Positions 1 to 11,384 of a DNA stretch of 64,000 nucleotides are shown here, one piece after another (positions within the stretch are counted from its first letter, which is position 1; the number at the start of each line of letters is the position of its first letter). The notes below the pieces were generated by a model. It saw only the letters and a program-made list of their open reading frames with translations, was not told where the DNA came from and ran no database searches. The translations under genes were made by a program, and so were the position numbers. The stretch is taken from assembly GCF_029227915.1 (NCBI RefSeq), contig NC_079884.1:25110001-25174000 (forward strand), read 5' to 3'. This DNA comes from Hydractinia symbiolongicarpus. Taxonomy: Eukaryota; Cnidaria; Hydrozoa; Anthoathecata; Hydractiniidae.

Positions 1-2864
1 GCTTCTTTCGTGTTCTAAAGTCAAAGTTTTACTTCATGTGATGTCTTATTTGCTTGTTGCGGCAGGCATTCAAACTTACCCATGTCGGCGGACAACGGAG
101 AAAAAATTAAAATAACTATCAGTATGCTTTTTTAACGAGAGGGAGGATAGCAAACCAACAAATTTTCAATGACATTTTAAAAGTTCTAAACCTCACATGA
201 ATCCGCCTCCCCACAAGTTGAGGCTCTGTGAAGACTTGCGTTGGAACAACACTGAATTAGGGGGCAGGATGGCGCTAGAAAAAAGTAGTCTCAATATATT
301 TATTGTGAGGTTGTAGGAATACTGACTTCCAGAATATCTTCCAATTTTTCTGTTTGTTGCAAATTTTAAAACAACCTCTTCCCCACGCCTTCTTATGCTT
401 TTTGTATTTGAAAGACCTTGTTCAGGCTGTCAAATTATAAAAAGCCTTACAAGTCCTCGGGACGAGGCTGGTGTAAAGAGAGAGATTTTCAGTATTAAAC
501 TAAACCATAAAATAACGAAAGTGATCTTAGGATAGTTGATATGGGAATGAGATTTGTTGAGTTGGAAAACCACGAATGGGTTGTTGTTGTAAATTTGAAC
601 CTGAGATAGTTATAATCCCGCATTTTTCCCGCGCTTTTTTTGTGTTTTTTATATTAACGTGGTTTTGCCTAAAATTTACGAAATTCGTTAAAATGTCAGT
701 ACCTCAAACAATAGTACGTTTAAGATGGCTACATTAAATTTTTTATTGTGCTGTAACAAAAAAGGTTTCTATTTATCATTATTTATTACTCAAACCGCCC
801 TTTCCATGTTGTAAAACCCAGTAATTCGGTTGCAGGCTATCTCATAAAATAAATTAATTAGGCGTGCATAAAAAACAATCAATTTAATTTCTACAAATGA
901 AATCGTATTAAAGATCAATTCTTCTAAATGATATTTCATTTTGTATAGGCATCATCGTCATACCAAAATATGTCCGTTTAAAATGTTAGCTGCCCAATTC
1001 TACTTACATAAAACAAAACATGTTTTTGTACTCAGTCATAAGTCATAGAAATATTTACCTGTCAATAAAAATGTGCAATTCCAATTCTGTAAATTGTTTG
1101 CATGAAAACTAAATAATACGAATTACCGCGGGTACTTATTTTACGAGTTTAAAAATTACATTTATAGTATTAATTTTAGCGGATGATAGTTTACCATAAA
1201 TTTCGCGGCTATTCATTTTTGCAATTGAAGTAAAATTAGAATTGTTTTCAGGGTCAATTCCATATGGGATATTATAGTTGAGGAAATTAAAATGAAGTTT
1301 ATCCAACATTTTGAGATTAGCTGTTTATACCCTTAGTTTCTTATTATCACGTACTTAATGTTGGTTTCCACTAACACAGTTGTTAAACCACTAGTGCACA
1401 CCAGTTTAAGATCTGATTTTCTTATTAGAAGCAAATATTGTAAAATAGAGCGACGCAAGATATTGCGCAACAAATTTATATAGAGCTCTACAATGGTTGC
1501 ACAGTAATTACGAATTTTAATAGAACCAAAGATTCGGACATAAATGTTATAAAGGATAATTGATTTCCACCAGCGAAGGCGGAATCTTTAATATCGTGTG
1601 AGAAGATAGATAGAGAGATAGGGATATAGATAGAGACAGCACAGCTAGGCTGGACGCCCGAAAATTATCCAGGCTAAAGATTTTTTTCTGAGAGCGAGGC
1701 TAAAATGAGTTTTAAGCCAATAAGAATCCTAACAGTGCAACAGATTTTTTTATTATCCAATGAACAATACTTTATTTTAAGGTTTATATGCTATCGAACG
1801 TTAAAACTCGTGCAGTGTAGCATAATGAAGATCGTCTTATAATGCGCCATCTTTGATGTTACGTCATTTCTTTCTTTCTGTACAATTTTGCATTTTATTT
1901 TTTATTTATTGAGTTGTATTTTAACATTGCAGGCTAGTTACAATAATAATTGAGAATTCTCAATGATTTGTTCACCCCATAATTCTCCGTTTTCAAGATC
2001 AACTTCAAACTTTAAAATCTTTTAGGCTAATGGCGGAAATTTTCAAGCCCCTGGGCTTCTTGTATTACTTAAAAAACACAGCAATTAATGGTACAAATTT
2101 AAACTTTGGGTATATAGTCATGTCTTGGTACAAAATGGACTTAACATTTAATGCCAAAAAATGAAAGCTGTGTATTGTCTTTACATTTAAACAATTGATT
2201 GATTCGATTATTGAAACATAATAGAAAAACACCGGACTAAAGTAGCTAATTGCTTCTTATTAAATAAAAGGAATCAACACATGTAGCAGTAGATAAGTTT
2301 AGAGAATAAAGACGAACAACATTTTGCAAACAATTTAAAGTTTATCTTTATTTATCTACAAGCCCACAGCTGAACTCACTCGAGTCGATCTCTTACTGAA
2401 AAAGCATTTTCTTACGATGTACAAACGAGTTTTTAAAATACAAGATGTTTACTCTGAAAAAGACTGAATTCGATTTGGATAACGGTTAGAGGTACAACAG
2501 TTTTGGTTTCACGAATTCTACTGTACAATAAATAAAACTGGTCATAAAGGTAAAATAACACAAAATATCAATTAAAAGTATGTTAACTTTCGCGGGTACT
2601 ATTTTTTTAAAGATTTAAACGTAGGGTGATTGGAAAGTCTTTCCAACCAAGCGATTTCTACCTTATTTTCTACCTCAGCATTTCTTTAATTCTTTTTTTC
2701 TACAACCAAATTTTTATACCCGAATCTCTAAAAAACCCGCCAAAGTTAGTTCGTTCAAAGGTACTTTAGACAAAGAGAATAATGTCAGAAAATTTTTTCT
2801 AACATTATGACGTAGCAAATTTATTATAATTATTGTGAATCGTACACATTCATTGTCACTAAAC
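1..2864. other. Intergenic, no gene seen
   Basis: AT-rich DNA without a convincing reading frame, RNA gene or terminal-repeat element. A short GATA-rich stretch lies near 1605-1640. Nothing else can be supported. Confidence 0.6.
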
Positions 2865-2867
2865 TAA

Positions 2868-3631
2868 AGGCCGGGCAAACGATTTCAACAGTCCATCCAA
2901 CATCAAAAATGAATTGTTGGGCAATTGTTGGACAAATGTTGGATGAATGTTGGATACCCTTTAAAGCGTTTAATCGTAACATCCAACATTAGCTTTATCC
3001 AACAATGTCGTTCATTCATTCATTATGCTCTACTTAGTCATTTCAAACTAAACATGGCGGCGACATGTTCCTCCTAATTATTTTATCAGAATTCGCTGAT
3101 TCTGATAACGAAAAGTCTTGAAGGGGTAAACAAGAGAGTGGGTCAAAAGAGACTTTGGTCAAGGAGTTGATAGTGGAGGATCGGATGTTGTTCAAGCAGA
3201 TGTTTAGATTGAGCGTGGAAAATTTTGAGATTGTTTTGAGTCACATTGACGATCTCATTTCCCTCCAAGAAAGAACACATGGAGGAAATCGTCCTATACT
3301 ATCAAATGAACGACTTGCATTAACGCTACGATTTCTTGCAACAAAATATTCGATTTTCTTTCGATTGACGTCATCATCATTCAAATGTTGGACGAAAAGC
3401 GTTCAAACGATTCCAACAGGAAAATCGAGCGAGAAAAAAAGGCAAAAGTTGGATGAAAAGTTTGGTGGCGAACAAACGTTCATCCAACTTTATCCAACTA
3501 TTTTTTTCTTCTTTTAACGTCATTTTTTCTTTTTTTATAAATTTTAAATTCGTTCAAATGATTCCAACATTTATCTAACATGGGTGTTGGATCTGTGTTG
3601 GATGGAATGTTGGAATCGTTTGCCCCGGCCA
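2868..3631 (+). mobile_element. Deleted PIF/Harbinger-like DNA transposon
   Basis: The ends are inverted copies of each other. The left end starts GGCCGGGCAAACGATT after one extra base, and the right end reads the complement with one extra G. The homology continues through a run of TTGGATG / CATCCAAC words. A TAA lies immediately outside each end (2865-2867 and 3632-3634), which matches the TWA target duplication of PIF/Harbinger elements. The 764-bp interior holds only a remnant of a coding region, so the copy cannot move by itself. The interior next to each end is also rich in short TTGGAT repeats, typical of sub-terminal transposase-binding regions. Confidence 0.75.
3155..3517 (+). pseudogene. 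Remnant of HARBI1-type nuclease N-terminus
   Basis: The frame begins with a helical stretch and then reads NERLALTLRFLATK, a phrase very like the start of HARBI1-type transposases, where 'ERLA.TLRFLATG' precedes the helix-turn-helix. After about residue 75 the similarity stops, and the frame runs into lysine-rich sequence and the right terminal repeat. The catalytic DDE part is absent. It sits inside the element at 2868-3631. Protein-family recognition is from memory of the motif; the truncation is read directly. Confidence 0.55.
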
Positions 3632-4669
3632 TAAGTGCCTAAAAAAACATTTTGCAAAATACGGAAAACAATGTCTGTTCAGTCTAGCCCGATCGCCCTA
3701 GGGAAACATTCTAGCGGGAAATAAATTTAATTAATTTTAGCTGAGAGCAATGCTAAGTAATTTTGACGCGAATCTATTTCGGGGGATGACAAAGACTTTT
3801 TTAAAAATAAAAAAATACAACCATTGATTTTTTCCTTTTCAAATCGGGCAACAGTAATATTTTTTTACAATAACAACTATCAAATAAAAACAACAAAATT
3901 GTATCGTACGGTAGCTAGGTAATCAAAACATAAAATAATTCGCATAATGCGCAGAGAAACTACTCAGAGAGATTCACTAAGTTCACTAACTGCCCGAAGC
4001 AGTGATAGAACCGAAGAATGAGACAGAAAATATAACAACCTTTTAGTGGTGTTCGGAAGGTGATGTTTAAACTCTTTGTAGACTGTGACTATTTCAATAA
4101 AGATCAAAGTTTTTCCTGTGCGAAGGATGTTGTATTAAATGTAATGTTGTATTAAATGTATTAAATTAAATAAATAAATAAATTAAAGCGACGTGCAGGG
4201 AAAGTAATCTCTTAAGCTTTGTAACCCTATACTCCGATTTCACGAATTTGAATACCAATTCTTAGATTTACATTTGAATAAATGTGATGTCGCCAAACTC
4301 TAATATATAAGACATGGTATGTACTTTGCAGGTCAAGTCTTATCCAAAATTGTCTTTTTTGATTCTGTTGATGCAAAGTGAGTGCTGCTGATGTCTCCGT
4401 CTATAGCATATCGGTTAGAAAATTTAGTTTTAGATAAGCAACATTCTGCAACTCCACTAGAAAAAAAACATAGTTCCTTTTTATAGATTTCCATCGTGTG
4501 ACGTAAGAATGATTTAGAAAATGTTACATGTGGGTAAAATACACAAAGAAAAAAAAAACAACCTATATGCAGTGAAGAACAAGGTCAAACAAAACAAAAA
4601 ACGAGCAGTTTTTCGAAGTTTATTTGTTTTTTTAAGACGTTTGATCAATATGCCACGCTACTGTCTTCG

Positions 4670-4715
4670 CCAATCTAATTACTGCTTTCCTCCTGGAAAG
4701 CAGTAATTAGACTGG
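4670..4715. repeat. 21-bp inverted repeat, 4-base loop
   Basis: The arms at 4670-4690 and 4695-4715 are complementary with one mismatch and enclose TCCT. The strand would fold into a tight hairpin. No transposon ends or target duplication were seen around it. Confidence 0.8.
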
Positions 4716-5684
4716 TAGTGCAAGATTGAAGCAATTGCGAAATATGTAAGCTCCACAAGTTGACTTTATTTTTTAATTAAATATTTCTAATCATGCAAAA
4801 TAAAACTTGTGAAATTATACTTTTTAGAACTCCGTTGAGCCAATTTAAAAATGACGCCTATCAAAGTAAGCTCCAGCCTTTTTAATGCCTTTATCCTCCC
4901 TCCCACTCTGCTATAACGAAAAGAAGTTAAAAATAACAAACTTTAAAGGCCTGCGTAATGAGTGACATGCATTAAGAGTCTAGCAAAAGAAGTGATTTTT
5001 ATTTTCAAAATATTGAAAAAATTAATCTAAAATAAAGGTAAAGAAGAAGAGCAAACCTTACCACATGTATATCCATGATCATTGCAAGCGTCACCGCACA
5101 TTTCTGATTCAGCACATGGGTTAAGACTTTTACAAAGTGGCCCTCTCTAAAGAGATGATTAGATGTATGAAAACAGGCGATGAAGAGCAAGGGAAAGAAT
5201 ATTTGTAGCAAAGTTCCCAAGAGTCCTGTTTTTGCGCTGACATTAAATGTTTTAAATCTTTTTGGGTTATAAAAGCTTTCGTCATATCGTTATGTAACAG
5301 AGAATTTGTTTTGGAAATATGTCTCGTAATAATCTTAGGCTGAGTTTTTTTTAAACTTCGGAATGTTTAAGAAGAATGTTTTACAAGAGTTTCTAATATG
5401 TTCTAATAACCAACGTTCAAAATTATTTTAAATCTTTAAACTTACTTTTTTTGAAATCCATTTTGAAAATCATTTTACATACATAAGTAAAAAATTACAA
5501 AAATATTTTGATTATTTGGAGAAGCAAAAGTTACTTTAAACAACTTTAAATTACTTTTTGGTCCTGACCTAGGCCAGGGACTTTAGCTAATAGGTGCCCC
5601 CTCCCCCATGTTACATGAAAGTTACGGGTATTGTAATATAGATATTCTGTGTGTGTTACTGTGTTTGTTTCCAGACAGAGGAGA

Positions 5685-6002
5685 ATGTCGTTGGAGAAAT
5701 CGAAACGTAACCAACCTTCATGCATAGCAGAGGATAAACGGCTAGCAGAATGTGTTAGAAATTTTTCTGCGCTTTATTCCCCTTTTTCATTTTGTAGCCT
5801 GAATATTGGACGTATCCAAAATCCTTTATTCTTCAAATTGTGTTTCAATTTTTGTACACGTAGCAAAAGCAGCAGCAAAAAAACCCTTTTTTTTCTACGT
5901 TTCATGCTGAAAAGAGTTCTTATATTTAGATTTTCCTCTTATAGTGTGAATCACTTTAAAACAGACGCTCATCTTCCAGTGCTCTTTAGTGCTCAATTTT
6001 AG
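5685..6002 (+). CDS. Weak candidate exon with MADF-like start
   Basis: A pyrimidine-rich acceptor (GTTTGTTTCCAG, ending at 5674) is followed ten bases later by an ATG. The first residues include EDKRLAECVRNFSALYSP, which resembles the start of a MADF DNA-binding domain (acidic residue, aliphatic-x-x-aliphatic-V, aromatic LY). After about residue 35 the frame turns into low-complexity phenylalanine/serine sequence and does not look like protein. If real, only the first 30-35 codons are exon, and the donor site was not identified. It may equally be chance. Confidence 0.18.
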   Translation: MSLEKSKRNQPSCIAEDKRLAECVRNFSALYSPFSFCSLNIGRIQNPLFFKLCFNFCTRSKSSSKKTLFFLRFMLKRVLIFRFSSYSVNHFKTDAHLPVLFSAQF

Positions 6003-6441
6003 TGCTCCTTAGTGCCAGGTGAGAACCAAGCCTAAACAAGGAGAAATTTTAAACAGATAAATCTACCCTAAGAACGGTGCAAATTCATGGAAGAACACCA
6101 GTGGATACCGCAAAAGCCTTATGGCTATGTTATACTAGATCTTCGGTGTACATTTCCTAAAATACAAAGCATTCACTTCGAACAACGTTTGGATTGAATA
6201 TGTTCAATTCTTAGAATATTGGAAGATGGTGAACGATTTTAAACAACTAAAAAAAGTCACTGAATCTATCAAAACTGAAATACTTATGCCATTGCCAAAA
6301 TTCTAACTAAGGACCAATAGAAAGTGCAAGTTTGTGAAAAAGTGCGATGTTTTAAAAATTTATTTGAATACATTTTTTGGTCAGCCGCATTATTTTTTTT
6401 CGCAAACATTAATGCCAGATGTAACTTTACCATGTTTTTAC

Positions 6442-6920
6442 TTTAAGGGGAGAAATTCTCGCGGGCATAAATTTTGGCGATTTTGGCCCCTTTTCGCAAA
6501 AATTTCTGCCCGGTAAGAAATTTAACCTGAAATTCGCACAAGTTATTTTCGCGAAAAATCAACTTTTTCTAAAAATCGCGAAAGTTTTTTTTAAAGTTTT
6601 AAAAGCCGAAAATCCTAAATAACGAGGGCTTCATGGACAAGGGTAGAATTAATAGATCACAACGAAATATTTTTTTCGTTGTGATCTATTAATCAGCCCA
6701 AAAAATGGCTATAAAACTCTAACTCTAAAAATATATATACAGTAGTATTGTTGTTTCATTAAAAAATATTTGATTTAAAATCAATTTTTCTATTACAATT
6801 TATTGTCATTCGCGAAAGTTTTTGTTCCCAAAAATGAAAATTTTGAAAAGTTCGCGAAGGTTTTTTCTGTGAAATTTCTTTCAGAAGTAGAATTCACGAA
6901 AATTAGCTTATGCCCTTAAA
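6442..6920. mobile_element. MITE with TTTAAGGG ends
   Basis: The left end reads TTTAAGGGGAGAAATTCTCG and the right end, reversed, reads TTTAAGGGCATAAGC with further shared words (AATTTTCG, GAATTC). The interior is full of TCGCGAAA/TTTTCGCG blocks and carries a perfect 20-bp inverted repeat. No reading frame. A second partial copy with the same left end begins at 49883. Superfamily not assigned; the flanking duplication is unclear. Confidence 0.55.
6648..6693. repeat. Perfect 20-bp inverted repeat, 6-base loop
   Basis: The arms at 6648-6667 and 6674-6693 are exact reverse complements around TATTTT, at the centre of the MITE at 6442-6920. This would form a strong hairpin in RNA or single-stranded DNA. 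Confidence 0.85.
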
Positions 6921-9257
6921 ATAGTTGAAAAACAGGAAACTTGAGATTTTTACCTTCTGCATTCTGCATTCTACGTACAATTCTTCCCCGATATCCTAAT
7001 TCAAGAGACGGCCACGTAAATATATTGGAGCGAAAATGTTTAACTGTAGGTAAATATTCCAGTCAAGTTCTTAATAAAATTTAAGAATTTAAAATTCTGT
7101 TGTATTTATTGTCAAACCGTTGTTTATTACTTCCTAATACATCTATTTAGCTATAAAAACTATTTAAGCTTTAGAGTGTTTAACTAGGTAAACATATCTC
7201 CAAATCACACCCCTGCCTACACAAAATTAGCGTCGGTTTCTGGAGCAATCCAAGGTTCCGTTTGGCTTCGTGATGAAGTCAGTTAAACGGATTGTAAAGA
7301 TTCTAAGAAAAACCTTGCAAGGATTACCGTACTACGAGCTTCAGAGAACATTTCTAAAATTATTAGAATTGATATTATTTTGTGTAAGTCGAGCCTTTTA
7401 TCGCTGATAAATAAGACAAAAAGTCACGTGCTTCCCAGTAACAGAAAGTGGTGGAGCCTGATATTGGACACGACTCATAAACTTCCCAGAGTTAAACTGC
7501 ATCATTTTTAAGAACTTCTTGCTTTCAAATACTTTCCTGATCCTGCAACAGTAATTTCAAGTCTATTGTGATATTGTGATCTGCCTTGGGACGTAAGCTT
7601 AAAGAGTTCGTAACTATTTTAAATCGCCAAAAATACGTTTTCATCCAGAAGCGGGGTTACAATATTGTATTGTATTTGCGAACCATCAGCAGATGACGAG
7701 AATGTATACTGACTGTAGACATATAGCCTAGACATGTGACACCACCCATCCTTAAAATGAATTTTATACTCTGTTTCTGTAATAGCTACAACAAATATTA
7801 GGGTTCTTTTTTTTCAAGTACAATGGAATCTCTCTATCTCGACTACTCTCTATCTCATCTTCTCTCCATCTCGAACTAAAATCTCGGTTCCTTTGTGGTC
7901 CGCCTTAGGTATTTTTCTCGAACAAGTTTTTGGTCCCTTGCGAGTTCAAGACAGAAGTATAATAAAACTATGAGTTGTGAAAATTTTATAATGTTTGCAC
8001 TGGGCTTTAGCAATTTAACAGGAGATGATTTGAGAGACCAATGAAACAAGCAAAGTTTCTATGTTGTTGGTAGTTACAGGATGTTGCCTAATAAGGACGT
8101 ACCTTTATCACTTAATGAAAATAAGCGCCTCAATTAATTCTATTCTGCAATGAAAGCAGTTGTTTTGTACGGACTATATGAAGTAACCGTAGCAACGCAT
8201 TCCAACATTTCGATAAGTTTTATTTTTTGTGTTCTAAGCGGAAGATTCTTTTTCGGACAAAACAAGTGATTTTGTGAGTTTTGCTGAGCACAAAGCAGAG
8301 CAGTACACCAAGGTATCTACATTTTGTTTTACTTCTGACTGTATATTATATAAGAAACAGGATTGCATTCAAACTTTTCTATACAGAAATTTGGATCTTG
8401 TAATGTGGCGTACACTATTGAGACCAAATATAAGAGTAAATTTAATAGAAATATCCATTTATTGAAAAACTGGTGGAAAAGAAAAAATAATTGTTATTTT
8501 GTTTGGTTAGAGAAAAGAAAACTCATTTTGTTTTTGTTTTTGTGTTTGCTGTTGGGATATTTTTTATCGCAGGGCAGGCGGAATAGTTTTGCTGTAAAAA
8601 ATGTCCACTAAATAGAAGTTTATCAATGAAATGCTACTTATTTTGTCAGAGAGTAGTTGTATTTCGCGGAAATAAAATTTTTCACCCAGAAGGTTCCGGC
8701 AATACAAGGAGCTTAGTATCGGTGGATGTGACTATATTTTTAATATAAAAATTACCAATTCGAATCAAGTCAGTTAAAGTAACCATTTGAGAAGACTTTT
8801 ACAGGCATTGTTTTTAAATCATTTTTTGAAACCTCAGCAATATTTTTGTAAGAATTTTATCTTTGAGATATTTATTGAATGTATTATGGTAATCCTGCCA
8901 TTCAGAAAATGCAGTTGATTACCATTGAGTGTATGGTTACCCATTGGCAACGTAAAACTTATACCAGAATAAAGTGAGACTACTGATAAGAAACTAATGC
9001 TGGTCTAGCTAAATATTTTTATTTCATGGTATGAAAACCCAAACCGAGAATTCAATGATAGCACGATATTATTTATATATACTACGACAGAGACTGCAAT
9101 TCTTTTGCCGGCATAAGGTTCTTTTGTCGCCTAATGTGTAACCATACACTTAACATTGACTACGTGTAACTATACCTTAAGTGAGTTAATTAACTTCATA
9201 GCATGGTCTTAACAACATCAAAATTTGTGCCATTTGTATTTTTTTCTTTTTATTGTA
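6921..9257. other. Intergenic
   Basis: AT-rich DNA with one pogo-type transposon fragment (7821-7957). The remaining short frames have no recognisable composition or motif. The stretch 9180-9257 ends in the acceptor of the downstream gene and could contain its promoter or intron. Confidence 0.5.
7821..7957. mobile_element. Short pogo/Tigger-type terminal fragment
   Basis: It begins after TA with CAATGGAATCTCTCTATCTC, repeats CTCTCTATCTC and CATCTCGAAC, and ends with TTTTTGGTCCCTTGCGAG. The same layout (repeated 'TCGAA' words, then GGTCCCTT, then a purine-rich terminus) occurs at both ends of the Tigger-type element at 12022-14006. The far end has decayed. Probably a small non-autonomous relative. 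Confidence 0.45.
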
Positions 9258-9258
9258 G
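9247..9258 (+). promoter_or_regulatory. Splice acceptor before secreted-peptide gene
   Basis: TTTTATTGTAG-type polypyrimidine tract ending in AG, 26 bases before the start ATG at 9285. It fits either the end of a 5'-UTR intron or a spliced-leader trans-splice site. Confidence 0.55.
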
Positions 9259-9284
9259 ATCGCACTCAAATCGATTCTTTCAAG

Positions 9285-9962
9285 ATGAATTGGATTATGT
9301 TATTATTATGTTTTTTATCATCTGCACACGCTTTCAAAATTAATAGGCATTTGAGCGATGTGTTGTTAGATGACGGAGATATGAATGAAGGAATATTAGA
9401 CAGTAAGGACGACGATACAAAAGGTAATTATGGAGATAATTACAGAGATAATGATGGTGAGGACGAGGACGAGGCTGACAATGAAAATGATGACAACGGC
9501 GATGATGGAGATAATGATGATGGTGACTATGGAGATAATGATGACGGTGATGATGGAGATAATGATGATGGTGATGATGGTGACTATGGAGATAATGATG
9601 ATGGTGATGATGGAGAAATTGATGGCAGCGACGATAGCAAAAATGATGTCAGTGATGGTGGAGAAAGAGGAATTAAAAAAAAGGATGCTGTAAAGAACAC
9701 AAAAAGAGGTCTAATGTTCGCCTGTGGTGCTACAAGAAGAGTTCATACAGAGTGTTGTCCTGTTATTATAGCAACAAAGAAAACAAAGATGCAGCTGAAC
9801 TGTCATTTTGTGTGTGAGCGGCAAAGAAACCCACCTCACTGTGGATTGAAAGTGAAACGCATCTGTGAGCATACCACGATAAGAATAATACAAAAGTCTG
9901 TGTGTAAACCACGACGAGTGTACAAGACAATACAATTTTTACTTCCTTCAACGATACAGTAA
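9285..9962 (+). CDS. Secreted precursor: acidic pro-region plus eight-cysteine basic domain
   Basis: 225 residues. The ATG at 9285 is chosen because it starts a clear signal peptide (about residues 1-16: a hydrophobic leucine-rich core ending in small residues SSAHA). Residues 28-125 are extremely acidic and repetitive, built from DNDDG, DDGD and DYGD units. Residues 131-141 are lysine-rich and end in KR, a likely prohormone-convertase site. The remaining 84 residues are basic and contain eight cysteines (147, 157, 158, 173, 177, 186, 194, 207), enough for four disulfides. The protein is probably secreted and cleaved, with the acidic part neutralising the basic domain. This layout recalls cnidarian antimicrobial precursors such as periculins, but I cannot place it in a family; a structural or matrix protein is also possible. 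AATAAA follows two bases after the stop. Confidence 0.75.
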   Translation: MNWIMLLLCFLSSAHAFKINRHLSDVLLDDGDMNEGILDSKDDDTKGNYGDNYRDNDGEDEDEADNENDDNGDDGDNDDGDYGDNDDGDDGDNDDGDDGDYGDNDDGDDGEIDGSDDSKNDVSDGGERGIKKKDAVKNTKRGLMFACGATRRVHTECCPVIIATKKTKMQLNCHFVCERQRNPPHCGLKVKRICEHTTIRIIQKSVCKPRRVYKTIQFLLPSTIQ

Positions 9963-9963
9963 C

Positions 9964-9969
9964 AATAAA
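9964..9969 (+). promoter_or_regulatory. Polyadenylation signal AATAAA
   Basis: Canonical hexamer starting two bases beyond the stop codon of the 9285-9962 gene; implies a very short 3' UTR. Confidence 0.6.
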
Positions 9970-11039
9970 TCTACGAAGTTTTAAACACCATTATGTTTTT
10001 TATTAATTTTATTTCTAATTATCTGTCTCCTCTCACACAGCACTGTTCTTATTAAACAACATATATGTATTAGAATTAGGATGTTGTTGTTTGTTTGTAT
10101 CTTATAATTCCAAGCAGTTTGATATATTTCTCTCTAAACCCACCCTAAACCGCTGAGTACTGGTCATATTTTCTAGCTCATAAACTTTGTTTGATGTGCA
10201 CATATTTTTTTCATGAAATAAAATCTGCATTTATCATAAAGTTTCTCTTTGCTTGGTTAATCCCCGATTGAAAGGTTTTCTATCCCTCTCTAAACGTGAA
10301 CTCTGATAGTTGTCCCTTGTTGATGGCAGTGAAAATGGACAATCACACTAAAATAAACTCTCTCCATCCTTCGGTCATATTTTTATCATTGCACATATGT
10401 TTGTTCATTCCTAACAAACAATGTTTCACCTCGGGCGTACCTCCCATTATAACAGGCAAATAAAATCCGTGTAATCATATTGAAGAGAAGTTACCTTCTC
10501 GGACAAAAGTGACGAAAAATTCTAGAGGTGACGAAAATTTTTGTCTGACCAAAATTTTGTCCGACAAAGTTTTGTCTGATAAGGTACTTTATCCATCTTT
10601 TTTGCATTAATCACAGCAGCAGTTATGACCTTTATTAGAAGATCATGTCCAGCAATTGCAATACAAAGCTCTCACACACATACTTCGTTTTCTATTCTGT
10701 TAGATTGGCATGCAAAAGATGCTAGCATCATCCTGATACAGCTCACTAATGCGATAAAGGCAGGTTGGAAGGCGGCTGATATTAAGGAAAACTGGATGTC
10801 AACGAATCTATTCTCCAAATATGGTAAACATGTCCATTGAGTTTCCTACTGTGTAATCACTTAAGCTTAATCGGGTTTTTATAAGCTGTTAGTTAATTCG
10901 AGTTATTTTTTTTCGTGTTAATCACGTAATGGCTATTTTTGTGCATCTTTTATTTTTTGGAATTTACAGAATAAAATATACATGTGAAAATGTGGTAAGT
11001 TCAATACAAAACCGTGCGTTCAAAATGCTATACATTAAA
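9970..11039. other. Intergenic
   Basis: No supportable gene. Near 10500-10590 there are several alternating GACAAAA / TTTTGTC words in both orientations, possibly a decayed inverted-repeat element, but no clear ends could be drawn. Confidence 0.45.
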
Positions 11040-11180
11040 CTTACGATAAATGGGACACTCAAGGGACCGAACAAAAGTGTACTACTTAGCAGACGTGCTA
11101 CTTGTCCGAATTTCATTGTAAGTAGGGTTTTCATACAAATGCTTAATTTGTCCTAGTTATCGAGAGATATTTTGTAAAAC
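11040..11180 (-). mobile_element. Tigger-type terminal fragment
   Basis: The stretch CAAGGGACCGAACAAAAG followed by TGTACTACTTAGCAGACG matches, with scattered changes, the right terminal region of the element ending at 12019 (11951-11985), in the same orientation. It continues to TCCTAGTTATCGAGAGATA, which is the extreme terminus in the other copy. An insertion of about 45 bases separates the two blocks. No coding sequence of its own remains here. Confidence 0.55.
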
Positions 11181-11384
11181 TTAGCGAACAAAAGGACTTC
11201 GAGACTAAATTCATAAATAAGAAATGGTGATAATTGCATTTGCTTTTCTAATCCAATCAATATAACATAAGTTTACACTACATTAAACGGAAAAAAATTC
11301 TGTCATGTATCTTAATGTTTAAAGGACAGCGAGAATATGTAGATGTATTAAACAAAGAACTTAAGAAATATAGTTAAAAGTACC

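Larger units (their letters stand above)
3635..6441. other. Intergenic, with one hairpin and one weak exon candidate
   Basis: Mostly AT-rich DNA. It holds an AAAT-type simple repeat near 4170-4190, the inverted repeat at 4670-4715, and a possible exon near 5675-5760 (listed separately). No other gene can be supported. Confidence 0.5.

Noticed and set aside
9430-9693. Methionine-rich frame overlapping the acidic gene
   Set aside because: Shadow frame of the GAT/GAC repeat; the other frame has a signal peptide and cysteines.
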